Of a stretch of 64,000 nt of DNA, positions 21,512 to 35,142 are shown one piece after another. A program made the translations under genes and the position numbers. Location of the stretch: assembly GCA_903884065.1 (NCBI GenBank), contig CAISDL010000062.1, forward strand, positions 62,001-126,000, in the 5' to 3' direction. Each line of letters opens with the position of its first letter. Position 1 is the stretch's first letter. Below the pieces are notes generated by a model. It was not told the origin of the DNA. It saw only the letters and a list, made by a program, of their open reading frames with translations, and searched no databases. The DNA comes from an uncultured Actinomycetes bacterium. GTDB taxonomy: Bacteria > Actinomycetota > Actinomycetes > Mycobacteriales > Mycobacteriaceae.

Positions 21512-23148
21512 GCATGAGCGTCGCGGACCGCATCGATATGGCTGCCGACAACATCGACTCGCGGTACCACCCGTCGGCCGCGCTTCGACGGCAGCTGAAC
21601 AAGGTCTTCCCCACCCACTGGTCGTTCCTGCTGGGCGAGATCGCGCTGTACAGCTTCATCATCCTGCTGCTGACCGGCGTGTACCTCACTCTGTTCTTCG
21701 ATCCGTCGATGGCGGAGGTCACCTACGAAGGCGTCTATCAGCCGCTGCGCGGCATTCAGATGTCGAAGGCCTATGAGACGGCACTGAACATCAGCTTCGA
21801 GGTTCGCGGCGGATTGTTCGTCCGGCAGGTTCACCACTGGGCGGCGCTGCTGTTCGCGGCCTCGATCATGGTGCACATGGCCCGGGTGTTCTTCACCGGC
21901 GCGTTCCGCCGGCCCCGCGAGGCCAACTGGGTGATCGGCGTCCTGCTGTTCATCCTGGCGATGTTCGAGGGCTTCTTCGGCTACTCGCTGCCCGACGACC
22001 TGCTCTCGGGCACCGGCGTCCGCGCCGCACTGTCTTCGATCACCCTGGGCCTTCCGCTGGTCGGCACCTGGATGCACTGGGCGATCTTCGGCGGCGACTT
22101 TCCCGGCAACATCATCATCCCGCGGCTGTACGCCGTGCACATCCTGATCTTCCCGGGAATCATGCTGGCCCTCATCGGCGTTCACCTGGCGCTGGTGTGG
22201 TTCCAGAAGCACACCCAGTTCCCCGGCCCCGGCCGTACCGAGACCAACGTGGTCGGCGTTCGCGTCATGCCGGTGTTCGCGGTGAAGTCCGGCGCGTTCT
22301 TCGCGATGATCGTCGGCGTCCTCGGCCTGATGGGCGGTCTTCTCCAGATCAACCCGATCTGGCAGATCGGCCCCTACAAGCCCTCGCAGGTGTCTGCCGG
22401 CTCGCAGCCTGACTTCTACATGCTCTGGACAGACGGCCTGATCCGCCTGTTCCCGGCCTGGGAGATTTACATCGGCAACCACACCATCCCGGCTGCCGTC
22501 TGGGTGGCGGTGATCATGGGCCTGGTGTTCCTGGTGCTGATGATCTACCCGTGGCTGGAGAAGCGGTTCACCGGCGACGATGCCCACCACAACCTGTTGC
22601 AGCGTCCGCGCGACGTCCCGGTCCGGACCGGGATCGGTGCGATGGCGATCGCGTTCTACGCCGTGCTGACCTTGAGCGCGTGTAACGACATCATCGCCTA
22701 CCAATTCCACATCTCGCTGAACGCGACCACGTGGATCGGCCGTATCGGAATGCTGGTCATTCCGCCGCTGGCGTTCTTCTTCGCCTACCGGTGGGCCGTC
22801 GGCCTGCAGCGCAGCGACCGCGACGTGCTCGAGCACGGTATCGAGACCGGCATCATCAAGCGGCTGCCGCATGGTGCCTATGTCGAAATTCACCAGCCAC
22901 TGGGCCCGGTCGACGATCATGGCCACCCGATTGCGCTGGAGTACGAGGGCGCATCATTGCCCAAGCGGATGAACAAGCTGGGACTGGGCGGCAAGCCCGG
23001 GCGTGGCAGCTTCCTGACCGCCGATCCGGCCGCCGAGGATGCCGCGCTGAACGAGGCGTCCCACGCCTCCGAACAGCGGGCACTCACGGCGCTGGCCGAA
23101 TACCAGTATCAGGAATACAGCGGGAATGGCGACGGTCACCACCACTAG
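21508..23148 (+). CDS. qcrB: Cytochrome b subunit of menaquinol:cytochrome c reductase
   Basis: Cytochrome b of the bcc-aa3 respiratory supercomplex; it binds the two b haems and the menaquinol sites. About nine membrane helices, with the haem His residues in [12 protein letters not shown] and in [32 protein letters not shown]. 546 aa, near the Mtb length; it has the cytosolic C-terminal extension typical of actinobacteria. The ATG at 21508 overlaps the qcrA TGA. A 22-bp perfect hairpin follows 15 bp after the stop. Confidence 0.96.
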   Translation: MSMSVADRIDMAADNIDSRYHPSAALRRQLNKVFPTHWSFLLGEIALYSFIILLLTGVYLTLFFDPSMAEVTYEGVYQPLRGIQMSKAYETALNISFEVRGGLFVRQVHHWAALLFAASIMVHMARVFFTGAFRRPREANWVIGVLLFILAMFEGFFGYSLPDDLLSGTGVRAALSSITLGLPLVGTWMHWAIFGGDFPGNIIIPRLYAVHILIFPGIMLALIGVHLALVWFQKHTQFPGPGRTETNVVGVRVMPVFAVKSGAFFAMIVGVLGLMGGLLQINPIWQIGPYKPSQVSAGSQPDFYMLWTDGLIRLFPAWEIYIGNHTIPAAVWVAVIMGLVFLVLMIYPWLEKRFTGDDAHHNLLQRPRDVPVRTGIGAMAIAFYAVLTLSACNDIIAYQFHISLNATTWIGRIGMLVIPPLAFFFAYRWAVGLQRSDRDVLEHGIETGIIKRLPHGAYVEIHQPLGPVDDHGHPIALEYEGASLPKRMNKLGLGGKPGRGSFLTADPAAEDAALNEASHASEQRALTALAEYQYQEYSGNGDGHHH

Positions 23149-23163
23149 AGCCCCCACCGCTCC

Positions 23164-23210
23164 GATCGAAGAAGGACCCCAGCCCGTCGGGCTGGGGTCC
23201 TTCTTCGATC
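23164..23210. terminator. Perfect 22-bp-stem hairpin between qcrB and Rv2197c-type gene
   Basis: Arms 23164-23185 and 23189-23210 are exact reverse complements around a 3-nt loop, with no U tract. It lies just after qcrB and in the convergent gap, so it can act as a terminator for both strands. Such long perfect stems without U-runs are a usual mycobacterial terminator form. Confidence 0.88.
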
Positions 23211-23372
23211 GATATGGGTGGTATGACGCTGCCGTGGGGATTGCGGGTTGTCCCCGACCGGAAGGCGATGCCCGCCGCAGATGCCACAACCGAAGCGCGA
23301 CACTGCGCACGGCCGAACGCCGGCGGCGGCGGGCCTCCAGCCGGGGCGGTGATCCTCCTCGGTGATCCTCGC

Positions 23373-24029
23373 CTACGCCCGCGCTTGCTCCGCGACTTCG
23401 GAGACCATGCGCTGGTGGAAGACCAGGACGGCCGGCATCGCCATGGTGATGACTCCCGCCAGACCCAGCGCCACCCAGGCGCCGGTATCGCTGGCGACGG
23501 CCAGCAGGTAGGTGGCGGCCGCTACCGCGGTCAATGCCAGACCCAGGGCCGACAGCAGGGACACCGTTCCCCGCAACCAGATCCGATCCAGTGCCCCGGC
23601 AGGGATCACCGGCGCCGAAGAATCCGCTTCGGCGTGGTGCTGGGCGGACGGGTCCACCCCGAACACCCTGACCTTCTCCGTCGGTGCTTCCAGGGGCTGC
23701 ACCGGACCCCGTAGCTCTGCCGGCGATGCGGCCCCGGACTCACCGGGTTCGGCCTGTGCGTTGCGGCGGGCCCGCAGCAGCAGTGGGATGGCTCCGAGGA
23801 GAATCACCGCCGAGACGGCGATGATGCTGTAGAGCAGCCACGAGGACTGCCGTTCCCCACCGCTGGGATGGCCGCTGGCCAGGCGGACCAGCGCAACGGT
23901 GGCCGCGGCGCTGACGGCCAGCAGGACCAGCCAGATCGCCCCACAGACGCCGACAAGGATCCGATCGACCGTTTCCGGAGACCGATCCATGGGCATTACC
24001 TCGTTCTCCGCAGCTGATTCGGAGGTCAT
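23373..24029 (-). CDS. Membrane protein, Rv2197c family
   Basis: 218-aa membrane protein of unknown function. Two N-terminal helices (VDRILVGVCGAIWLVLLAV..., WLLYSIIAVSAVILLGAIPLLL), a polar middle, and two C-terminal helices. The ATG at 24029 shares one base with the mmpS3 stop (TGATG), so translation is coupled to mmpS3. Its place beside mmpS3 and the cytochrome genes is conserved in mycobacteria; a respiratory or envelope role is only contextual. Confidence 0.82.
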   Translation of the reverse strand: MTSESAAENEVMPMDRSPETVDRILVGVCGAIWLVLLAVSAAATVALVRLASGHPSGGERQSSWLLYSIIAVSAVILLGAIPLLLRARRNAQAEPGESGAASPAELRGPVQPLEAPTEKVRVFGVDPSAQHHAEADSSAPVIPAGALDRIWLRGTVSLLSALGLALTAVAAATYLLAVASDTGAWVALGLAGVITMAMPAVLVFHQRMVSEVAEQARA

Positions 24030-24895
24030 CAGCAGCTCGTCTGTGCGGCGTTGTTCTGGTTCGATGACAGCACCGTCCCGTCGCTCGTAGTGATGGAGCA
24101 GTTCAACCTGCTGACCAGGAACAGGCTGGACGCCTGCACCGAGCCGACATCCGACTGTGAGATCGGAGTGACCGTCAGCGACCACGGAATATAGACGTTG
24201 CGCTGAGTACGACGGCGGCCCGACGCGTCGACATACGTCACTGTGATGATGTCACCAGGAGCCTTGGTCCCGGTGACGGTGTACGTCACCTGCCGTGGGC
24301 CCGACTGGGTGGTCGTGACCGGCGGCGGCGGAGGCGGGGGTGGCGCCGCGGTAGTCGGCTCGGGAGGTGGCGGCTCGGGGGCTACCGGTGGCGGTGGCGG
24401 CGGCTCCGGCGTCACGGTCACGGTCTCGGTCTCCGGCGGGGGTGGCGGCGCGGGCGGCTCGGACGGAGGGGGCTCGCTCGGCGGTGGAGGTGGCGGCGGC
24501 GTGGTGGTGATCTCGTCCTGAACCGGCGGGGGTTTGACCGTCGTGGTCGTCGGCGTGGCGAGGTTCTTGGTGTCGCCACTGGTCACCAGCAGCGAGACCG
24601 AGACCACCAGGGCGATGGCAGCGAGGATCGCGGTGACACCCACGACCCAGGGCCATCTCGGCGGAGGCAGTTCGCTGTCCACGTCGACCGGTACCAGTTC
24701 GGCGCGGCCGTAATGGCGCTCGTAGCTGTCGTAGTCGTAGCTTTCGATGTCCGCGGGAACGTAGGGCGCGATGGAGAACTGCTCTGACTCCGGCGCGGAA
24801 TAGGCACGGGAAAAGCCGGTGTCGGTCAGTTCCTCCCGGTCGTCGCCGACCGGACGGTCCGACGGGTCGTATCCCGGCGGATTTGGCCCACTCAT
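24029..24895 (-). CDS. mmpS3: MmpS3-type membrane protein
   Basis: MmpS family protein: an acidic cytosolic N-terminus with Tyr-rich [12 protein letters not shown], one membrane helix ([22 protein letters not shown], about residues 82-103), a long Pro/Glu/Thr linker, and a C-terminal MmpS beta domain ([23 protein letters not shown]). Unlike most MmpS proteins it has no MmpL partner here, as in Mtb. 288 aa. Upstream of Rv2197c-type with a one-base overlap. Confidence 0.92.
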   Translation of the reverse strand: MSGPNPPGYDPSDRPVGDDREELTDTGFSRAYSAPESEQFSIAPYVPADIESYDYDSYERHYGRAELVPVDVDSELPPPRWPWVVGVTAILAAIALVVSVSLLVTSGDTKNLATPTTTTVKPPPVQDEITTTPPPPPPPSEPPPSEPPAPPPPPETETVTVTPEPPPPPPVAPEPPPPEPTTAAPPPPPPPPVTTTQSGPRQVTYTVTGTKAPGDIITVTYVDASGRRRTQRNVYIPWSLTVTPISQSDVGSVQASSLFLVSRLNCSITTSDGTVLSSNQNNAAQTSC

Positions 24896-25050
24896 CTGTG
24901 CCTATCCTCTTTCGACTGCGTGTCCCGCGGCGCCCGTGCCCTTGACAGCGGCTGCCTTGACCCAGGCCGAAACACTACCGAACGGGGTACCCCCCGGTAG
25001 GGCAAGGACACTGCCGACAGTCCGAACTCACGCCGGACCGAGGACGGAAA

Positions 25051-25470
25051 TCAGTGCTTCTCGGGACCGATGTAGTACTCGAAGACGAATCCCGAGACCG
25101 CGGCCAGCACGCAGACGATACCCAAGACGATCATCCACGGCAGCCACAGAGCCGTACCCACGGCAGCTGTGGAGAAGGCCAGCGCGATCAGGATGGGCCA
25201 CCAGCTGTGCGGGGAGAAGAAACCCAGTTCCCCGGCTCCGTCGGCGATATCGGCGTCCTCGTAGTCCTCCGGACGGGTGTCGAGGCGACGCGCCACGAAC
25301 CGGAAGAACGTCCCGATGATCAGCGACAGGCCGGCAGTCAGGACCAGTGCGGTGGTCCCTGCCCACTCCAGCCCACCGTGCGCGAACATCGCGGTGAGCA
25401 CGCCGTAGACGACCGCGGCAAGCACGAAGAACCCGGTCAGGATCTCGAACAGCCTGGCTTCGATACGCAT
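25051..25470 (-). CDS. ctaF: Cytochrome aa3 oxidase subunit IV
   Basis: Actinobacterial subunit IV of the aa3 oxidase, 139 aa with four hydrophobic helices and the conserved [17 protein letters not shown] and the C-terminal [12 protein letters not shown]. Translated 13 bp after ctaC on the same strand, so both are probably cotranscribed and co-assembled. Confidence 0.95.
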   Translation of the reverse strand: MRIEARLFEILTGFFVLAAVVYGVLTAMFAHGGLEWAGTTALVLTAGLSLIIGTFFRFVARRLDTRPEDYEDADIADGAGELGFFSPHSWWPILIALAFSTAAVGTALWLPWMIVLGIVCVLAAVSGFVFEYYIGPEKH

Positions 25471-25483
25471 GTCGGACTCTTTC

Positions 25484-26560
25484 CTACTTGCTCGCCTGCG
25501 CGGCCATCTGCTGCTTGGGGATCACCTGTTCGCCACGGCGGGTGTCGAACGGTTTGGTGCTGGTCGCCAGCGGCGCCTGGTTGATCACCTTCAGGGCTTC
25601 GGCGTTGTTCTTGCCGGCGATCCGGGCCTGCAGGTAGGTCTTGAAGTCCTCGGCCGACACCACACGGATCTCGAAGTTCATCATCGAGTGGTAAGTGCCG
25701 CACATCTCGGCGCACCGCCCGACGAAAGCGCCGGTCTCGGTGATCTTCTCAACCTGCCACGTGTTCTCCGAGTGGTTGGCCTCCGGATTCGGGAACGCGT
25801 CACGTTTGAACAGGAAGTCCGGGACCCAGAACGAGTGGATGACGTCGGCGGAGGCTTCCTGGAACTCGATGCGCTTTCCGACCGGGAGCACCAGGACGGG
25901 GATCTCGTCGCTGGTACCGACGGTCTCCACCTTGTCGAAGTTCAGGTAAGAGCGGTCCTCGGGGTTCATGCCGCGGATCGCGCCGACCGCTTCCTCGCCG
26001 TGGGCGTCGGTGCCCTCGGGCTTGGAGATCATCGCGGCCTTGCGGGCCGGATCGGCACCGTCGTAGTTGAACGAGCCGTCTTTGAACGCAATCTTCTGGT
26101 AGCCGAATTTCCAGTTCCACTGGAACGCCGTGACGTCGACGACGACCTCTGGGTTGGGGTCCTTGTGCAGCACCTTCTGCTGGGTGACCACCGTGAAGTA
26201 GAACAGCACCGAGATGATGACGAACGGGACGACGGTCAGCACCAGTTCCAGCGGCATGTTGTAACCGAACTGGCGGGGCAACTCGGTATCGCCCTTCTTC
26301 CGCCGGAAGAAGGCGGCACACCAGAACATCAGCGCCCAGACGATCACGCCGATGATCAACGCGGCAATGACGGAACTGAGCCACAGTTTGTGCATGGAGT
26401 GCGCTTCCGGGGTGATGCCCCGAGGCCAGCCGAGGGCCAACCCGTCCTGCCAGCTGCAACCACTCAGGGTCAGCGCGAGTGCGGCGAAGGTGGTGGCCAG
26501 CGCGGCCATCCTCCGCCGGCTGGAACGGGCCGTGATACGGCCGAGCCCGCGTGGTGTCAC
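25484..26560 (-). CDS. ctaC: Cytochrome aa3 oxidase subunit II (CuA)
   Basis: Subunit II that takes electrons from the QcrC haems through its CuA centre outside the membrane. A lipoprotein signal with lipobox LTLSGC, two membrane helices, FQWNWKF, and the CuA motif [16 protein letters not shown] at 26560 is chosen: AGGAGG lies 7 bp upstream, and the product is 358 aa, close to Mtb (363). Divergent from asnB across 178 bp that contain a 13-bp palindrome. Confidence 0.95.
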   Translation of the reverse strand: MTPRGLGRITARSSRRRMAALATTFAALALTLSGCSWQDGLALGWPRGITPEAHSMHKLWLSSVIAALIIGVIVWALMFWCAAFFRRKKGDTELPRQFGYNMPLELVLTVVPFVIISVLFYFTVVTQQKVLHKDPNPEVVVDVTAFQWNWKFGYQKIAFKDGSFNYDGADPARKAAMISKPEGTDAHGEEAVGAIRGMNPEDRSYLNFDKVETVGTSDEIPVLVLPVGKRIEFQEASADVIHSFWVPDFLFKRDAFPNPEANHSENTWQVEKITETGAFVGRCAEMCGTYHSMMNFEIRVVSAEDFKTYLQARIAGKNNAEALKVINQAPLATSTKPFDTRRGEQVIPKQQMAAQASK

Positions 26561-26636
26561 TGTGGCGCCTCCTGTGTCACAAGCTGGGCCGATGGCGCCG
26601 AGAACCCGCACTCGAACGCACATCGCCACTCGAATA

Positions 26637-26649
26637 CTACGCAGCGTAG
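26637..26649. promoter_or_regulatory. Perfect 13-bp palindrome between ctaC and asnB
   Basis: CTACGC-A-GCGTAG is a 6+1+6 inverted repeat in an AT-richer part of the divergent ctaC/asnB intergenic region, 77 bp from the ctaC start and 90 bp from asnB. A candidate operator; no known regulator consensus is claimed. Confidence 0.4.
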
Positions 26650-26738
26650 ACCACCAATCAACAGCAGGCCTCCACACCGGGCGATTCACCCCGGACACCG
26701 GTTCGGACGTCGTCGGGCGTTCGGGCATACTTGGCCGG

Positions 26739-29686
<2,948 letters not shown>

Positions 29687-29808
29687 CTAGAGACGATACC
29701 CCGACAGCACGGCACGGACGGCAGGGCAACCGTGGCGCAGGTGCCTCATCAGGGGACCCTGCCGTGCGCTAGCCTGCCTAGGATCCCCCGACCCCAGGAG
29801 AACGATCG

Positions 29809-30435
29809 ATGGCTGGCCCGTATCCCCCGCACCCGCCGGGCGGTGCCGAGGGTCAGCCGTTCCCCGGCCCGCCCGCCTTCCCCTATCCGAGCGGGTATCC
29901 CGGGCCGCTTCCGCCTCCGGTGACCTATCCCGCGCCCCCACCCCCGGCGCGCCAGAAGGCGCTGCTGTGGACACTGCTTGGCCTGGGATTGATCGCGGCC
30001 CTGGTCGCCACGGCGGTCATCGCCGGCGGCCGCGGTGGTGGGGTGGGTGGCGCGTCGGGCTTCACCGAGGGCGCCTCCAAAACCGCCATCCAGAACTACC
30101 TCAACGCCCTGTCGACCGGGGACACCGAGGTGGTGGCCCGCAACACCCTGTGCGGCATGTTCGACGCCATCAAGGACCGCAAGTCCGACATGGCGCTGGC
30201 CCGACTGGCCAGTGACGCCTTCCGCAAGCAGTTCGCTCAGGCCGATGTCATGTCGATCGACAAGATCGTGATGTCGTCGGCGTACCAGGCCCAGGTGCTG
30301 TTCACCATGAAGGTCCAACCGGCAGCGACATCACGCAAAGCGCGCGACGAGGAACAGGGCGTGGCCCAGTTGCTGCGCCAGGACAATCAACTGCTGGTGT
30401 GCTCGTACCTGCTGCGCACCACCGCCCAGTACTGA
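29809..30435 (+). CDS. Pro-rich membrane-anchored protein, Rv2203 family
   Basis: Function unknown. A cytosolic Pro/Tyr-rich head (about residues 1-48), one membrane helix (ALLWTLLGLGLIAALVATAVIAGG), then an extracytoplasmic domain (FTEGASKTAIQNYLNALSTGDTEVVARNTLC...) resembling the NTF2-like/DUF4878 domains of mycobacterial exported proteins. AGGAG sits 8 bp before the ATG. 208 aa. Its last five codons and stop form the first unit of the following 17-bp repeat. Confidence 0.78.
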   Translation: MAGPYPPHPPGGAEGQPFPGPPAFPYPSGYPGPLPPPVTYPAPPPPARQKALLWTLLGLGLIAALVATAVIAGGRGGGVGGASGFTEGASKTAIQNYLNALSTGDTEVVARNTLCGMFDAIKDRKSDMALARLASDAFRKQFAQADVMSIDKIVMSSAYQAQVLFTMKVQPAATSRKARDEEQGVAQLLRQDNQLLVCSYLLRTTAQY

Positions 30436-30488
30436 GGACCGCCCAGTACGGAGGACCGCCCAGCACGGACGACCGCCCAGTACTGACG
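30421..30488. repeat. 17-bp minisatellite, four copies, seeded by a gene end
   Basis: Units of ACCGCCCAGTACTGAGG type at 30421-30437, 30438-30454, 30455-30471 and 30472-30488, with one to three changes. The first is the coding end (Thr-Ala-Gln-Tyr-stop) of the Rv2203-type gene; in copies 2 and 3 the stop is mutated, in copy 4 it is intact. Fills most of the convergent gap to the Fe-S gene. Confidence 0.95.
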
Positions 30489-30510
30489 GTTCAGGGGCGG
30501 CCGCCGGCGA

Positions 30511-30879
30511 TCAGTTGAACGAGTCGCCGCAGGCGCACGAACCGGTGGCGTTCGGGTTGTCGATCGTGAAGCCCTGCTTCTCGATGGTGTCGACGAAATC
30601 GATGGTGGCGCCCTGAACGTAGGGCGCGCTCATCCGATCGACAGTCAGCGTGACGCCGCCGAAATCGGCCGTCAGGTCGCCGTCGAGGGCGCGATCGTCG
30701 AAGAACAGGTTGTAGCGCAGGCCGGCGCATCCACCGGGCTGCACGGCGATGCGTAGCGCCAGGTCGTCGCGACCCTCCTGGTCCAGCAGGGCCTTGGCCT
30801 TGGTGGCGGCGGCGTCGCTCATGGTCACGCCATGGGTCGTGGTGTCCAGATCGGTCGCGGTGGCCGACTCGTCAGTCAT
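30511..30879 (-). CDS. A-type iron-sulfur carrier (HesB/IscA/ErpA family), Rv2204c type
   Basis: Small Fe-S carrier that delivers clusters to apoproteins. The three conserved Cys are present: one in VQPGGCAGLRYNLFFD and the CxC pair in GSCACGDSFN at the C-terminus. 122 aa with GGGAG 5 bp before the ATG; longer starts upstream were discarded. Close to the single A-type carrier of Mtb. Confidence 0.93.
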   Translation of the reverse strand: MTDESATATDLDTTTHGVTMSDAAATKAKALLDQEGRDDLALRIAVQPGGCAGLRYNLFFDDRALDGDLTADFGGVTLTVDRMSAPYVQGATIDFVDTIEKQGFTIDNPNATGSCACGDSFN

Positions 30880-30971
30880 TACGTCTCCCTTTAGTGCGGA
30901 AAGTCGCGGGGTGATGGTCATGCGGTGGTGCGCGGAAGCACCTACACCGTCAACGGTACCCGGTGGCGCCG

Positions 30972-32072
30972 CTATTCCTTCGCCAGTTCCCCGGCGGTAC
31001 GGAATGCCAGCCCGGACAGCTGTTCGGAGGCGTCGTCGATCGCACGTCGAACCGACCCCGCATGGTCGGCCAGCGAGTGGGCCGCGGTGATTCCGGCCGC
31101 CGCCAGAGCCGACTCCGACAGCGCTACCTGCCCGGCCAGCACCAGCACCGTCACCCCGTGCCGGTGGGCCGCGGCCGCCAGCGAACCGACCACCTTGCCG
31201 TGCAGCGATTGCTCATCGAGGCGGCCCTCGCCGGTGACCAGCAGGTCGGCCTGCGCGATCTCGCGGCCGGTGTCGGTATGGGCGGAGATCAGATCGGCGC
31301 CGGACTCGCGGCGACCGCCGAGGGCCAGCAGTGCTGCGCCCAGCCCGCCGGCAGCTCCCCCGCCTGCAGACGCGCTGACCGCGCGCCCCGTCGCCGCCTC
31401 GAGTTCAGCAGCCCACTGCGTCAGCCGGGCCTCGAGTCGGGCGACGGTGGCCCGGTCGGCTCCCTTCTGGGGGCCGAATACCGGCGCCGCTCCGCGCGGA
31501 CCCAGCAGCGGGTGCTCGACGTCGGTGGCGGCGACGAGTTCGACGTCGGCCAGAGTCTGGAGCGCGGCGGGCAGCCCCCCGAGCGCGTCGATCATCCCGC
31601 GGCCGCCGTCGGTGCAACCGCTGCCGCCAAGACCGACCACGATGGTGCGCGCGGCACATCCGAGAGCCGCGGCGATCAGTTGGCCGACGCCGCGGCTGTG
31701 GGCGCACCAGGCGGTGTGCGCGGTCGCCGGCCCGCCCAGCAGATGCAGTCCACAGGCCTGCGCGGATTCGATGTAGGCCGTCGAGGTCGTCGGATTGAAC
31801 ACCCATTCGGCGTCCACGTCGTCGGTCAACGGCCCGGACACCCGGGCGCGCCGCAGGTGCATATCCGGATGCCCGGCGGTCAGCACCTCGACGAAGCCGG
31901 GTCCGCCGTCGGATTGCGGCGCCAGCACCAGCGTGTCCTCGGGTCGGGCCCGCCGCCAGCCCTCGGCGATGGCCTGCGCAGCCGCCACCGCCGTCAGGCT
32001 GTCTCCGAAGCAGTCCGGTGCGATCAGAGTCCGCAGGCCCGCCGAAACCGGCCTGGCCGATTCACGAGGCAT
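30972..32072 (-). CDS. Glycerate kinase family protein, Rv2205c type
   Basis: Glycerate kinase type 1 family (ATP + glycerate to phosphoglycerate, isomer not readable). Family motifs: [13 protein letters not shown] at the N-terminus, [27 protein letters not shown] and [15 protein letters not shown]. The frame extends upstream, but the ATG at 32072 gives 366 aa like the Mtb protein (358) and leaves 50 bp to the divergent Rv2206-type start. Confidence 0.87.
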   Translation of the reverse strand: MPRESARPVSAGLRTLIAPDCFGDSLTAVAAAQAIAEGWRRARPEDTLVLAPQSDGGPGFVEVLTAGHPDMHLRRARVSGPLTDDVDAEWVFNPTTSTAYIESAQACGLHLLGGPATAHTAWCAHSRGVGQLIAAALGCAARTIVVGLGGSGCTDGGRGMIDALGGLPAALQTLADVELVAATDVEHPLLGPRGAAPVFGPQKGADRATVARLEARLTQWAAELEAATGRAVSASAGGGAAGGLGAALLALGGRRESGADLISAHTDTGREIAQADLLVTGEGRLDEQSLHGKVVGSLAAAAHRHGVTVLVLAGQVALSESALAAAGITAAHSLADHAGSVRRAIDDASEQLSGLAFRTAGELAKE

Positions 32073-32122
32073 TCCAGCAGGGTATGACTCGGCACCTGAG
32101 TGGGAGAAGTAACCTGGCAGGC

Positions 32123-32791
32123 GTGAAACTGCTGGGCCGCAGGGCCGACGACGCCGACGACGCCGAGAGCTCCCCCGAGGCCGAGTCCACCCCGGAGCCG
32201 ACGCCGGCCGAAGCGGCGCGCACCACCGCCCCGAAGGGCCGCCCGACCCCGAAACGCAATGAACGCAACAAGCCGCGCGGCCCCGTCGCTCCGGCACCCA
32301 TGACGTCCGCCGAGGCACGCCAGCGGCGCAAGCAAAGCCGCAAGTCGATGACCAAGGAGGAGCGTAAGGCCGAGAAGGTGGCCCGCCGGGCCGCCTTGAC
32401 CGACCGCCGCGAGCGGATGGCGTCGGGCGACGAGGCTTCCCTGCTCCCGCGCGACCGGGGTCCGATTCGCCGCTACGCCCGCGACATCGTCGACTCCCGG
32501 CGCAACGTCCTGGGCCTGTTCATGCCGGCGGCGTTCTTCCTGCTGTTCATCATGCTCGCCGCGCCCAGGTTCCAGCTCTACATGTCGCCCCTGATGCTGC
32601 TGCTGACGATCGCCATGATGGTCGACGGACTTCTATTGGCGCGCAAGGTCAACAGGTGCGTCGACGCGAAGTTCCCCGACAACGGCGAGACCCGTTTCAA
32701 ACTCGGCATGTACGCGGTCAGCCGAGCCACTCAGTTGCGCCGTTCGCGGCTGCCCCGGCCGCAGGTCGAGCGCGGCGCCAAGGTCGTCTGA
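32123..32791 (+). CDS. DUF3043 membrane protein, Rv2206 family
   Basis: Conserved actinobacterial protein of unknown function. The first 130 residues are charged and Pro/Lys/Arg-rich (disordered, cytosolic), followed by two membrane helices ([21 protein letters not shown] and [22 protein letters not shown]) and a basic C-terminal tail. A GTG at 32123 gives 222 aa. cobU begins 7 bp after its stop. Confidence 0.83.
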   Translation: MKLLGRRADDADDAESSPEAESTPEPTPAEAARTTAPKGRPTPKRNERNKPRGPVAPAPMTSAEARQRRKQSRKSMTKEERKAEKVARRAALTDRRERMASGDEASLLPRDRGPIRRYARDIVDSRRNVLGLFMPAAFFLLFIMLAAPRFQLYMSPLMLLLTIAMMVDGLLLARKVNRCVDAKFPDNGETRFKLGMYAVSRATQLRRSRLPRPQVERGAKVV

Positions 32792-32798
32792 CAGACGC

Positions 32799-33344
32799 GT
32801 GCGCACCCTGGTACTGGGCGGAATCAGATCGGGAAAGTCACGCTGGGCCGAAGCGGCGATCGCGGAGGGTCTGACGGCCCTCGACGCCGTGAGCTACCTC
32901 GCGACGGCGTCCTCGGCAGCCGATGATCCGGTCTGGGACCAGCGTATCGCCGCGCACCGCCACCGACGTCCGTCCTCGTGGCGCACGACCGAAACTGCCG
33001 ACGTGGCAACGCAATTGCGCGCCGATCCGCAGACCCCGGCGCTGGTTGACGACCTGGGAAACTGGCTGACCGCCGCACTTGACCGCCGCGGCTGGGACGG
33101 CGGGTCGGTCGCGGCCGACGTGGGCGACCTCCTGGACGCGGTGCAGGCCTTCCCGTCGGCCCTGGTGTTGGTGAGCCCGGAGGTCGGGCTCACGGTGGTG
33201 CCGGCCACCGCGGCGGGTCGCCGGTTCGCCGACGAACTGGGCACTCTCAACCAACGTCTGGCGGACTGCTGCGAACGGGTGGTCCTGGTGGTCGCCGGAC
33301 AGCCGCTGTGGGTCAAGCCGCGGGCCGCCGAGGGGTCGCACTGA
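32799..33344 (+). CDS. cobU: Adenosylcobinamide kinase/guanylyltransferase
   Basis: Phosphorylates and guanylylates adenosylcobinamide in late cobalamin synthesis. P-loop [15 protein letters not shown] at the N-terminus, [13 protein letters not shown] (guanylylation-site region) and [13 protein letters not shown] follow. GTG start, 181 aa. Its TGA shares a base with the cobT ATG. In Mtb the cobU homologue lies elsewhere (Rv0254c), so here the three tail-assembly genes are together. Confidence 0.93.
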   Translation: MRTLVLGGIRSGKSRWAEAAIAEGLTALDAVSYLATASSAADDPVWDQRIAAHRHRRPSSWRTTETADVATQLRADPQTPALVDDLGNWLTAALDRRGWDGGSVAADVGDLLDAVQAFPSALVLVSPEVGLTVVPATAAGRRFADELGTLNQRLADCCERVVLVVAGQPLWVKPRAAEGSH

Positions 33345-34390
33345 TGCTGTTCGGGGAGATGCCCGCACCAGACGGGCGCGTCGCGGCGGCCGCCCGGCGG
33401 CGCCAGGATCTCCTGACCAAGCCACCGGGGGCCCTGGGCCGCCTGGAGGATCTCTCGGTGTGGGTCTCTTCCTGCCAGGGGCACTGTCCTCCACAGCAAT
33501 TCGAGCGTGCCCGGGTCGTCGTCTTTGCCGGGGATCACGGCGTGGCACGGCACGGCGTGTCGGCCTATCCGCCTGAGGTCACCGGTCAGATGGTGGACAA
33601 CATCGAGGCCGGCGGCGCGGCGATCAACGTGCTCGCGGAACTGTCCGGTGCGACCGTCCGCGCCGTCGACGTCGCGGTGGACCGCGATGCGGGTGCGGGG
33701 CCTGACCGGGTCCGCCGCTCCAGCGGCAACATCTCAGTGGCGGACGCCATGACCATCGACGAAGCCCACGCCGCTCTGGCGCTCGGCCGGCGACTGGCCG
33801 ATGAGGAGGTCGATGCCGGAGCGGACCTGCTCATCGCCGGCGACATGGGAATCGGGAACACCACCGCGGCAACGGTTTTGGTAGCGACTCTCGCTGGCAC
33901 CGAACCGGTGGTGGCCGTGGGCCGGGGCACCGGAATCGACGACGCGGGCTGGTCGCGCAAGACCGCGGCGGTACGCGACGCGATGTATCGGTCGCGGGAC
34001 GTCCGTTCCGACCCTGTCGCACTGCTGGCGGCATGCGGCGGGGCGGACATCGCCGCCATGGCGGGCTTCTGCGCCCAGGCCGCCGTCCGCCGGACCCCGC
34101 TTCTGCTCGACGGACTGGTGGTCACCGCAGCCGCCCTGGTGGCCGAGCAACTCGCGCCCGGCGCACGGCTGTGGTGGCAGGCCGGGCACCGCTCCCCCGA
34201 ACCTGCGCACACGCTCGCGCTGACCCAGTTGAACCTGATACCGATCGTCGACCTCGGATTGCGGCTGGGCGAAGGCACCGGCGCAGCGGTGGCGCTGCCG
34301 ATCGTCCGCGCGGCGGTGGCGACGCTGTCCTCGATGGCGACCTTCGGCGACGCCGGGGTGTCTGGACCCGACGCCGACGCTGCCCCGTGA
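33344..34390 (+). CDS. cobT: Nicotinate-nucleotide:dimethylbenzimidazole phosphoribosyltransferase
   Basis: Makes alpha-ribazole phosphate, the lower ligand of cobalamin. Motifs: [53 protein letters not shown], and near the C-terminus [11 protein letters not shown] with the catalytic Glu. The ATG at 33344 overlaps the cobU stop (TGATG); 348 aa. Its TGA overlaps the cobS GTG by three bases. Confidence 0.93.
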   Translation: MLFGEMPAPDGRVAAAARRRQDLLTKPPGALGRLEDLSVWVSSCQGHCPPQQFERARVVVFAGDHGVARHGVSAYPPEVTGQMVDNIEAGGAAINVLAELSGATVRAVDVAVDRDAGAGPDRVRRSSGNISVADAMTIDEAHAALALGRRLADEEVDAGADLLIAGDMGIGNTTAATVLVATLAGTEPVVAVGRGTGIDDAGWSRKTAAVRDAMYRSRDVRSDPVALLAACGGADIAAMAGFCAQAAVRRTPLLLDGLVVTAAALVAEQLAPGARLWWQAGHRSPEPAHTLALTQLNLIPIVDLGLRLGEGTGAAVALPIVRAAVATLSSMATFGDAGVSGPDADAAP

Positions 34391-35133
34391 TCACCGGGCT
34401 GGCAGGCGCTTTCGCATTCGGCACGGTGCTGCCGGTGGGCCGTCACGACCGTGGTGCCGGGGGCGCCACGGTAGCGGCGCTGCCGGTGGTCGGGGCGACG
34501 CTCGGTCTGATCGCCGCCGGCGTGCTGTGGGCGGGAACGTGGGCGTTCGGCCCGCACAATGTGCTGACCGGGGCGCTGGCCGTGACCGCCCTGCTGGTGC
34601 TGACCCGGGGGTTGCACATCGACGGACTCGCCGACACCGCGGACGGACTCGGGTGCTACGGGCCACCGCAGCGGGCACTGGAGGTGATGCGGGAGGGTTC
34701 AACCGGACCGTTCGGGGTTGCCGCGGTCGGTGTGGTGATCCTCACCCAGGCATCGGCCTTCACCGCCCTCCCCCCGGGTGCGATGGCGACGGCTGCGGCG
34801 GTGACGGCCGTGGCCGCCGGCCGGGTCGCCGCGGTGCTCGCGGCACGGCGCGGCGTTCCCGCGGCCGGCGGCAGCAGCCTGGGCGCCTGGGTGGCCGGGA
34901 GCCAGTCGCCGTGGGCCCTCGCCGGATGGACGGCCGTCGTCGCCGGGTGCGCCGCGTTGGCGACACCGCGGCCGTGGCAGGGGCCGGTCGTCGTGGCCGT
35001 CGCACTGCTGGCCGCTGCGGTGCTGATCCAGCACTGCGTGCGCCGGTTCGGCGGGATCACCGGCGACGTCATCGGCGCCGCCGTCGAACTGACCACCACG
35101 CTGACGTTGGTCGGCCTGGTGATCCGAACCTAG
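34387..35133 (+). CDS. cobS: Adenosylcobinamide-GDP ribazoletransferase (cobalamin synthase)
   Basis: Membrane enzyme that joins adenosylcobinamide-GDP and alpha-ribazole(-phosphate), the last step of cobalamin synthesis. The Asp-rich catalytic motif [13 protein letters not shown] lies near residue 78; about seven membrane segments and a C-terminal [18 protein letters not shown] start inside the cobT stop, 248 aa, the Mtb length. Confidence 0.93.
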   Translation: MITGLAGAFAFGTVLPVGRHDRGAGGATVAALPVVGATLGLIAAGVLWAGTWAFGPHNVLTGALAVTALLVLTRGLHIDGLADTADGLGCYGPPQRALEVMREGSTGPFGVAAVGVVILTQASAFTALPPGAMATAAAVTAVAAGRVAAVLAARRGVPAAGGSSLGAWVAGSQSPWALAGWTAVVAGCAALATPRPWQGPVVVAVALLAAAVLIQHCVRRFGGITGDVIGAAVELTTTLTLVGLVIRT

Positions 35134-35142
35134 GGAACGAAT

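Noticed and set aside
21445..22926. 493-codon open frame antisense to qcrA/qcrB
   Set aside because: It is the shadow of the conserved QcrB gene; composition is His/Asp/Gln/Arg-rich as expected from the antisense of GC-rich coding DNA, with no domain.
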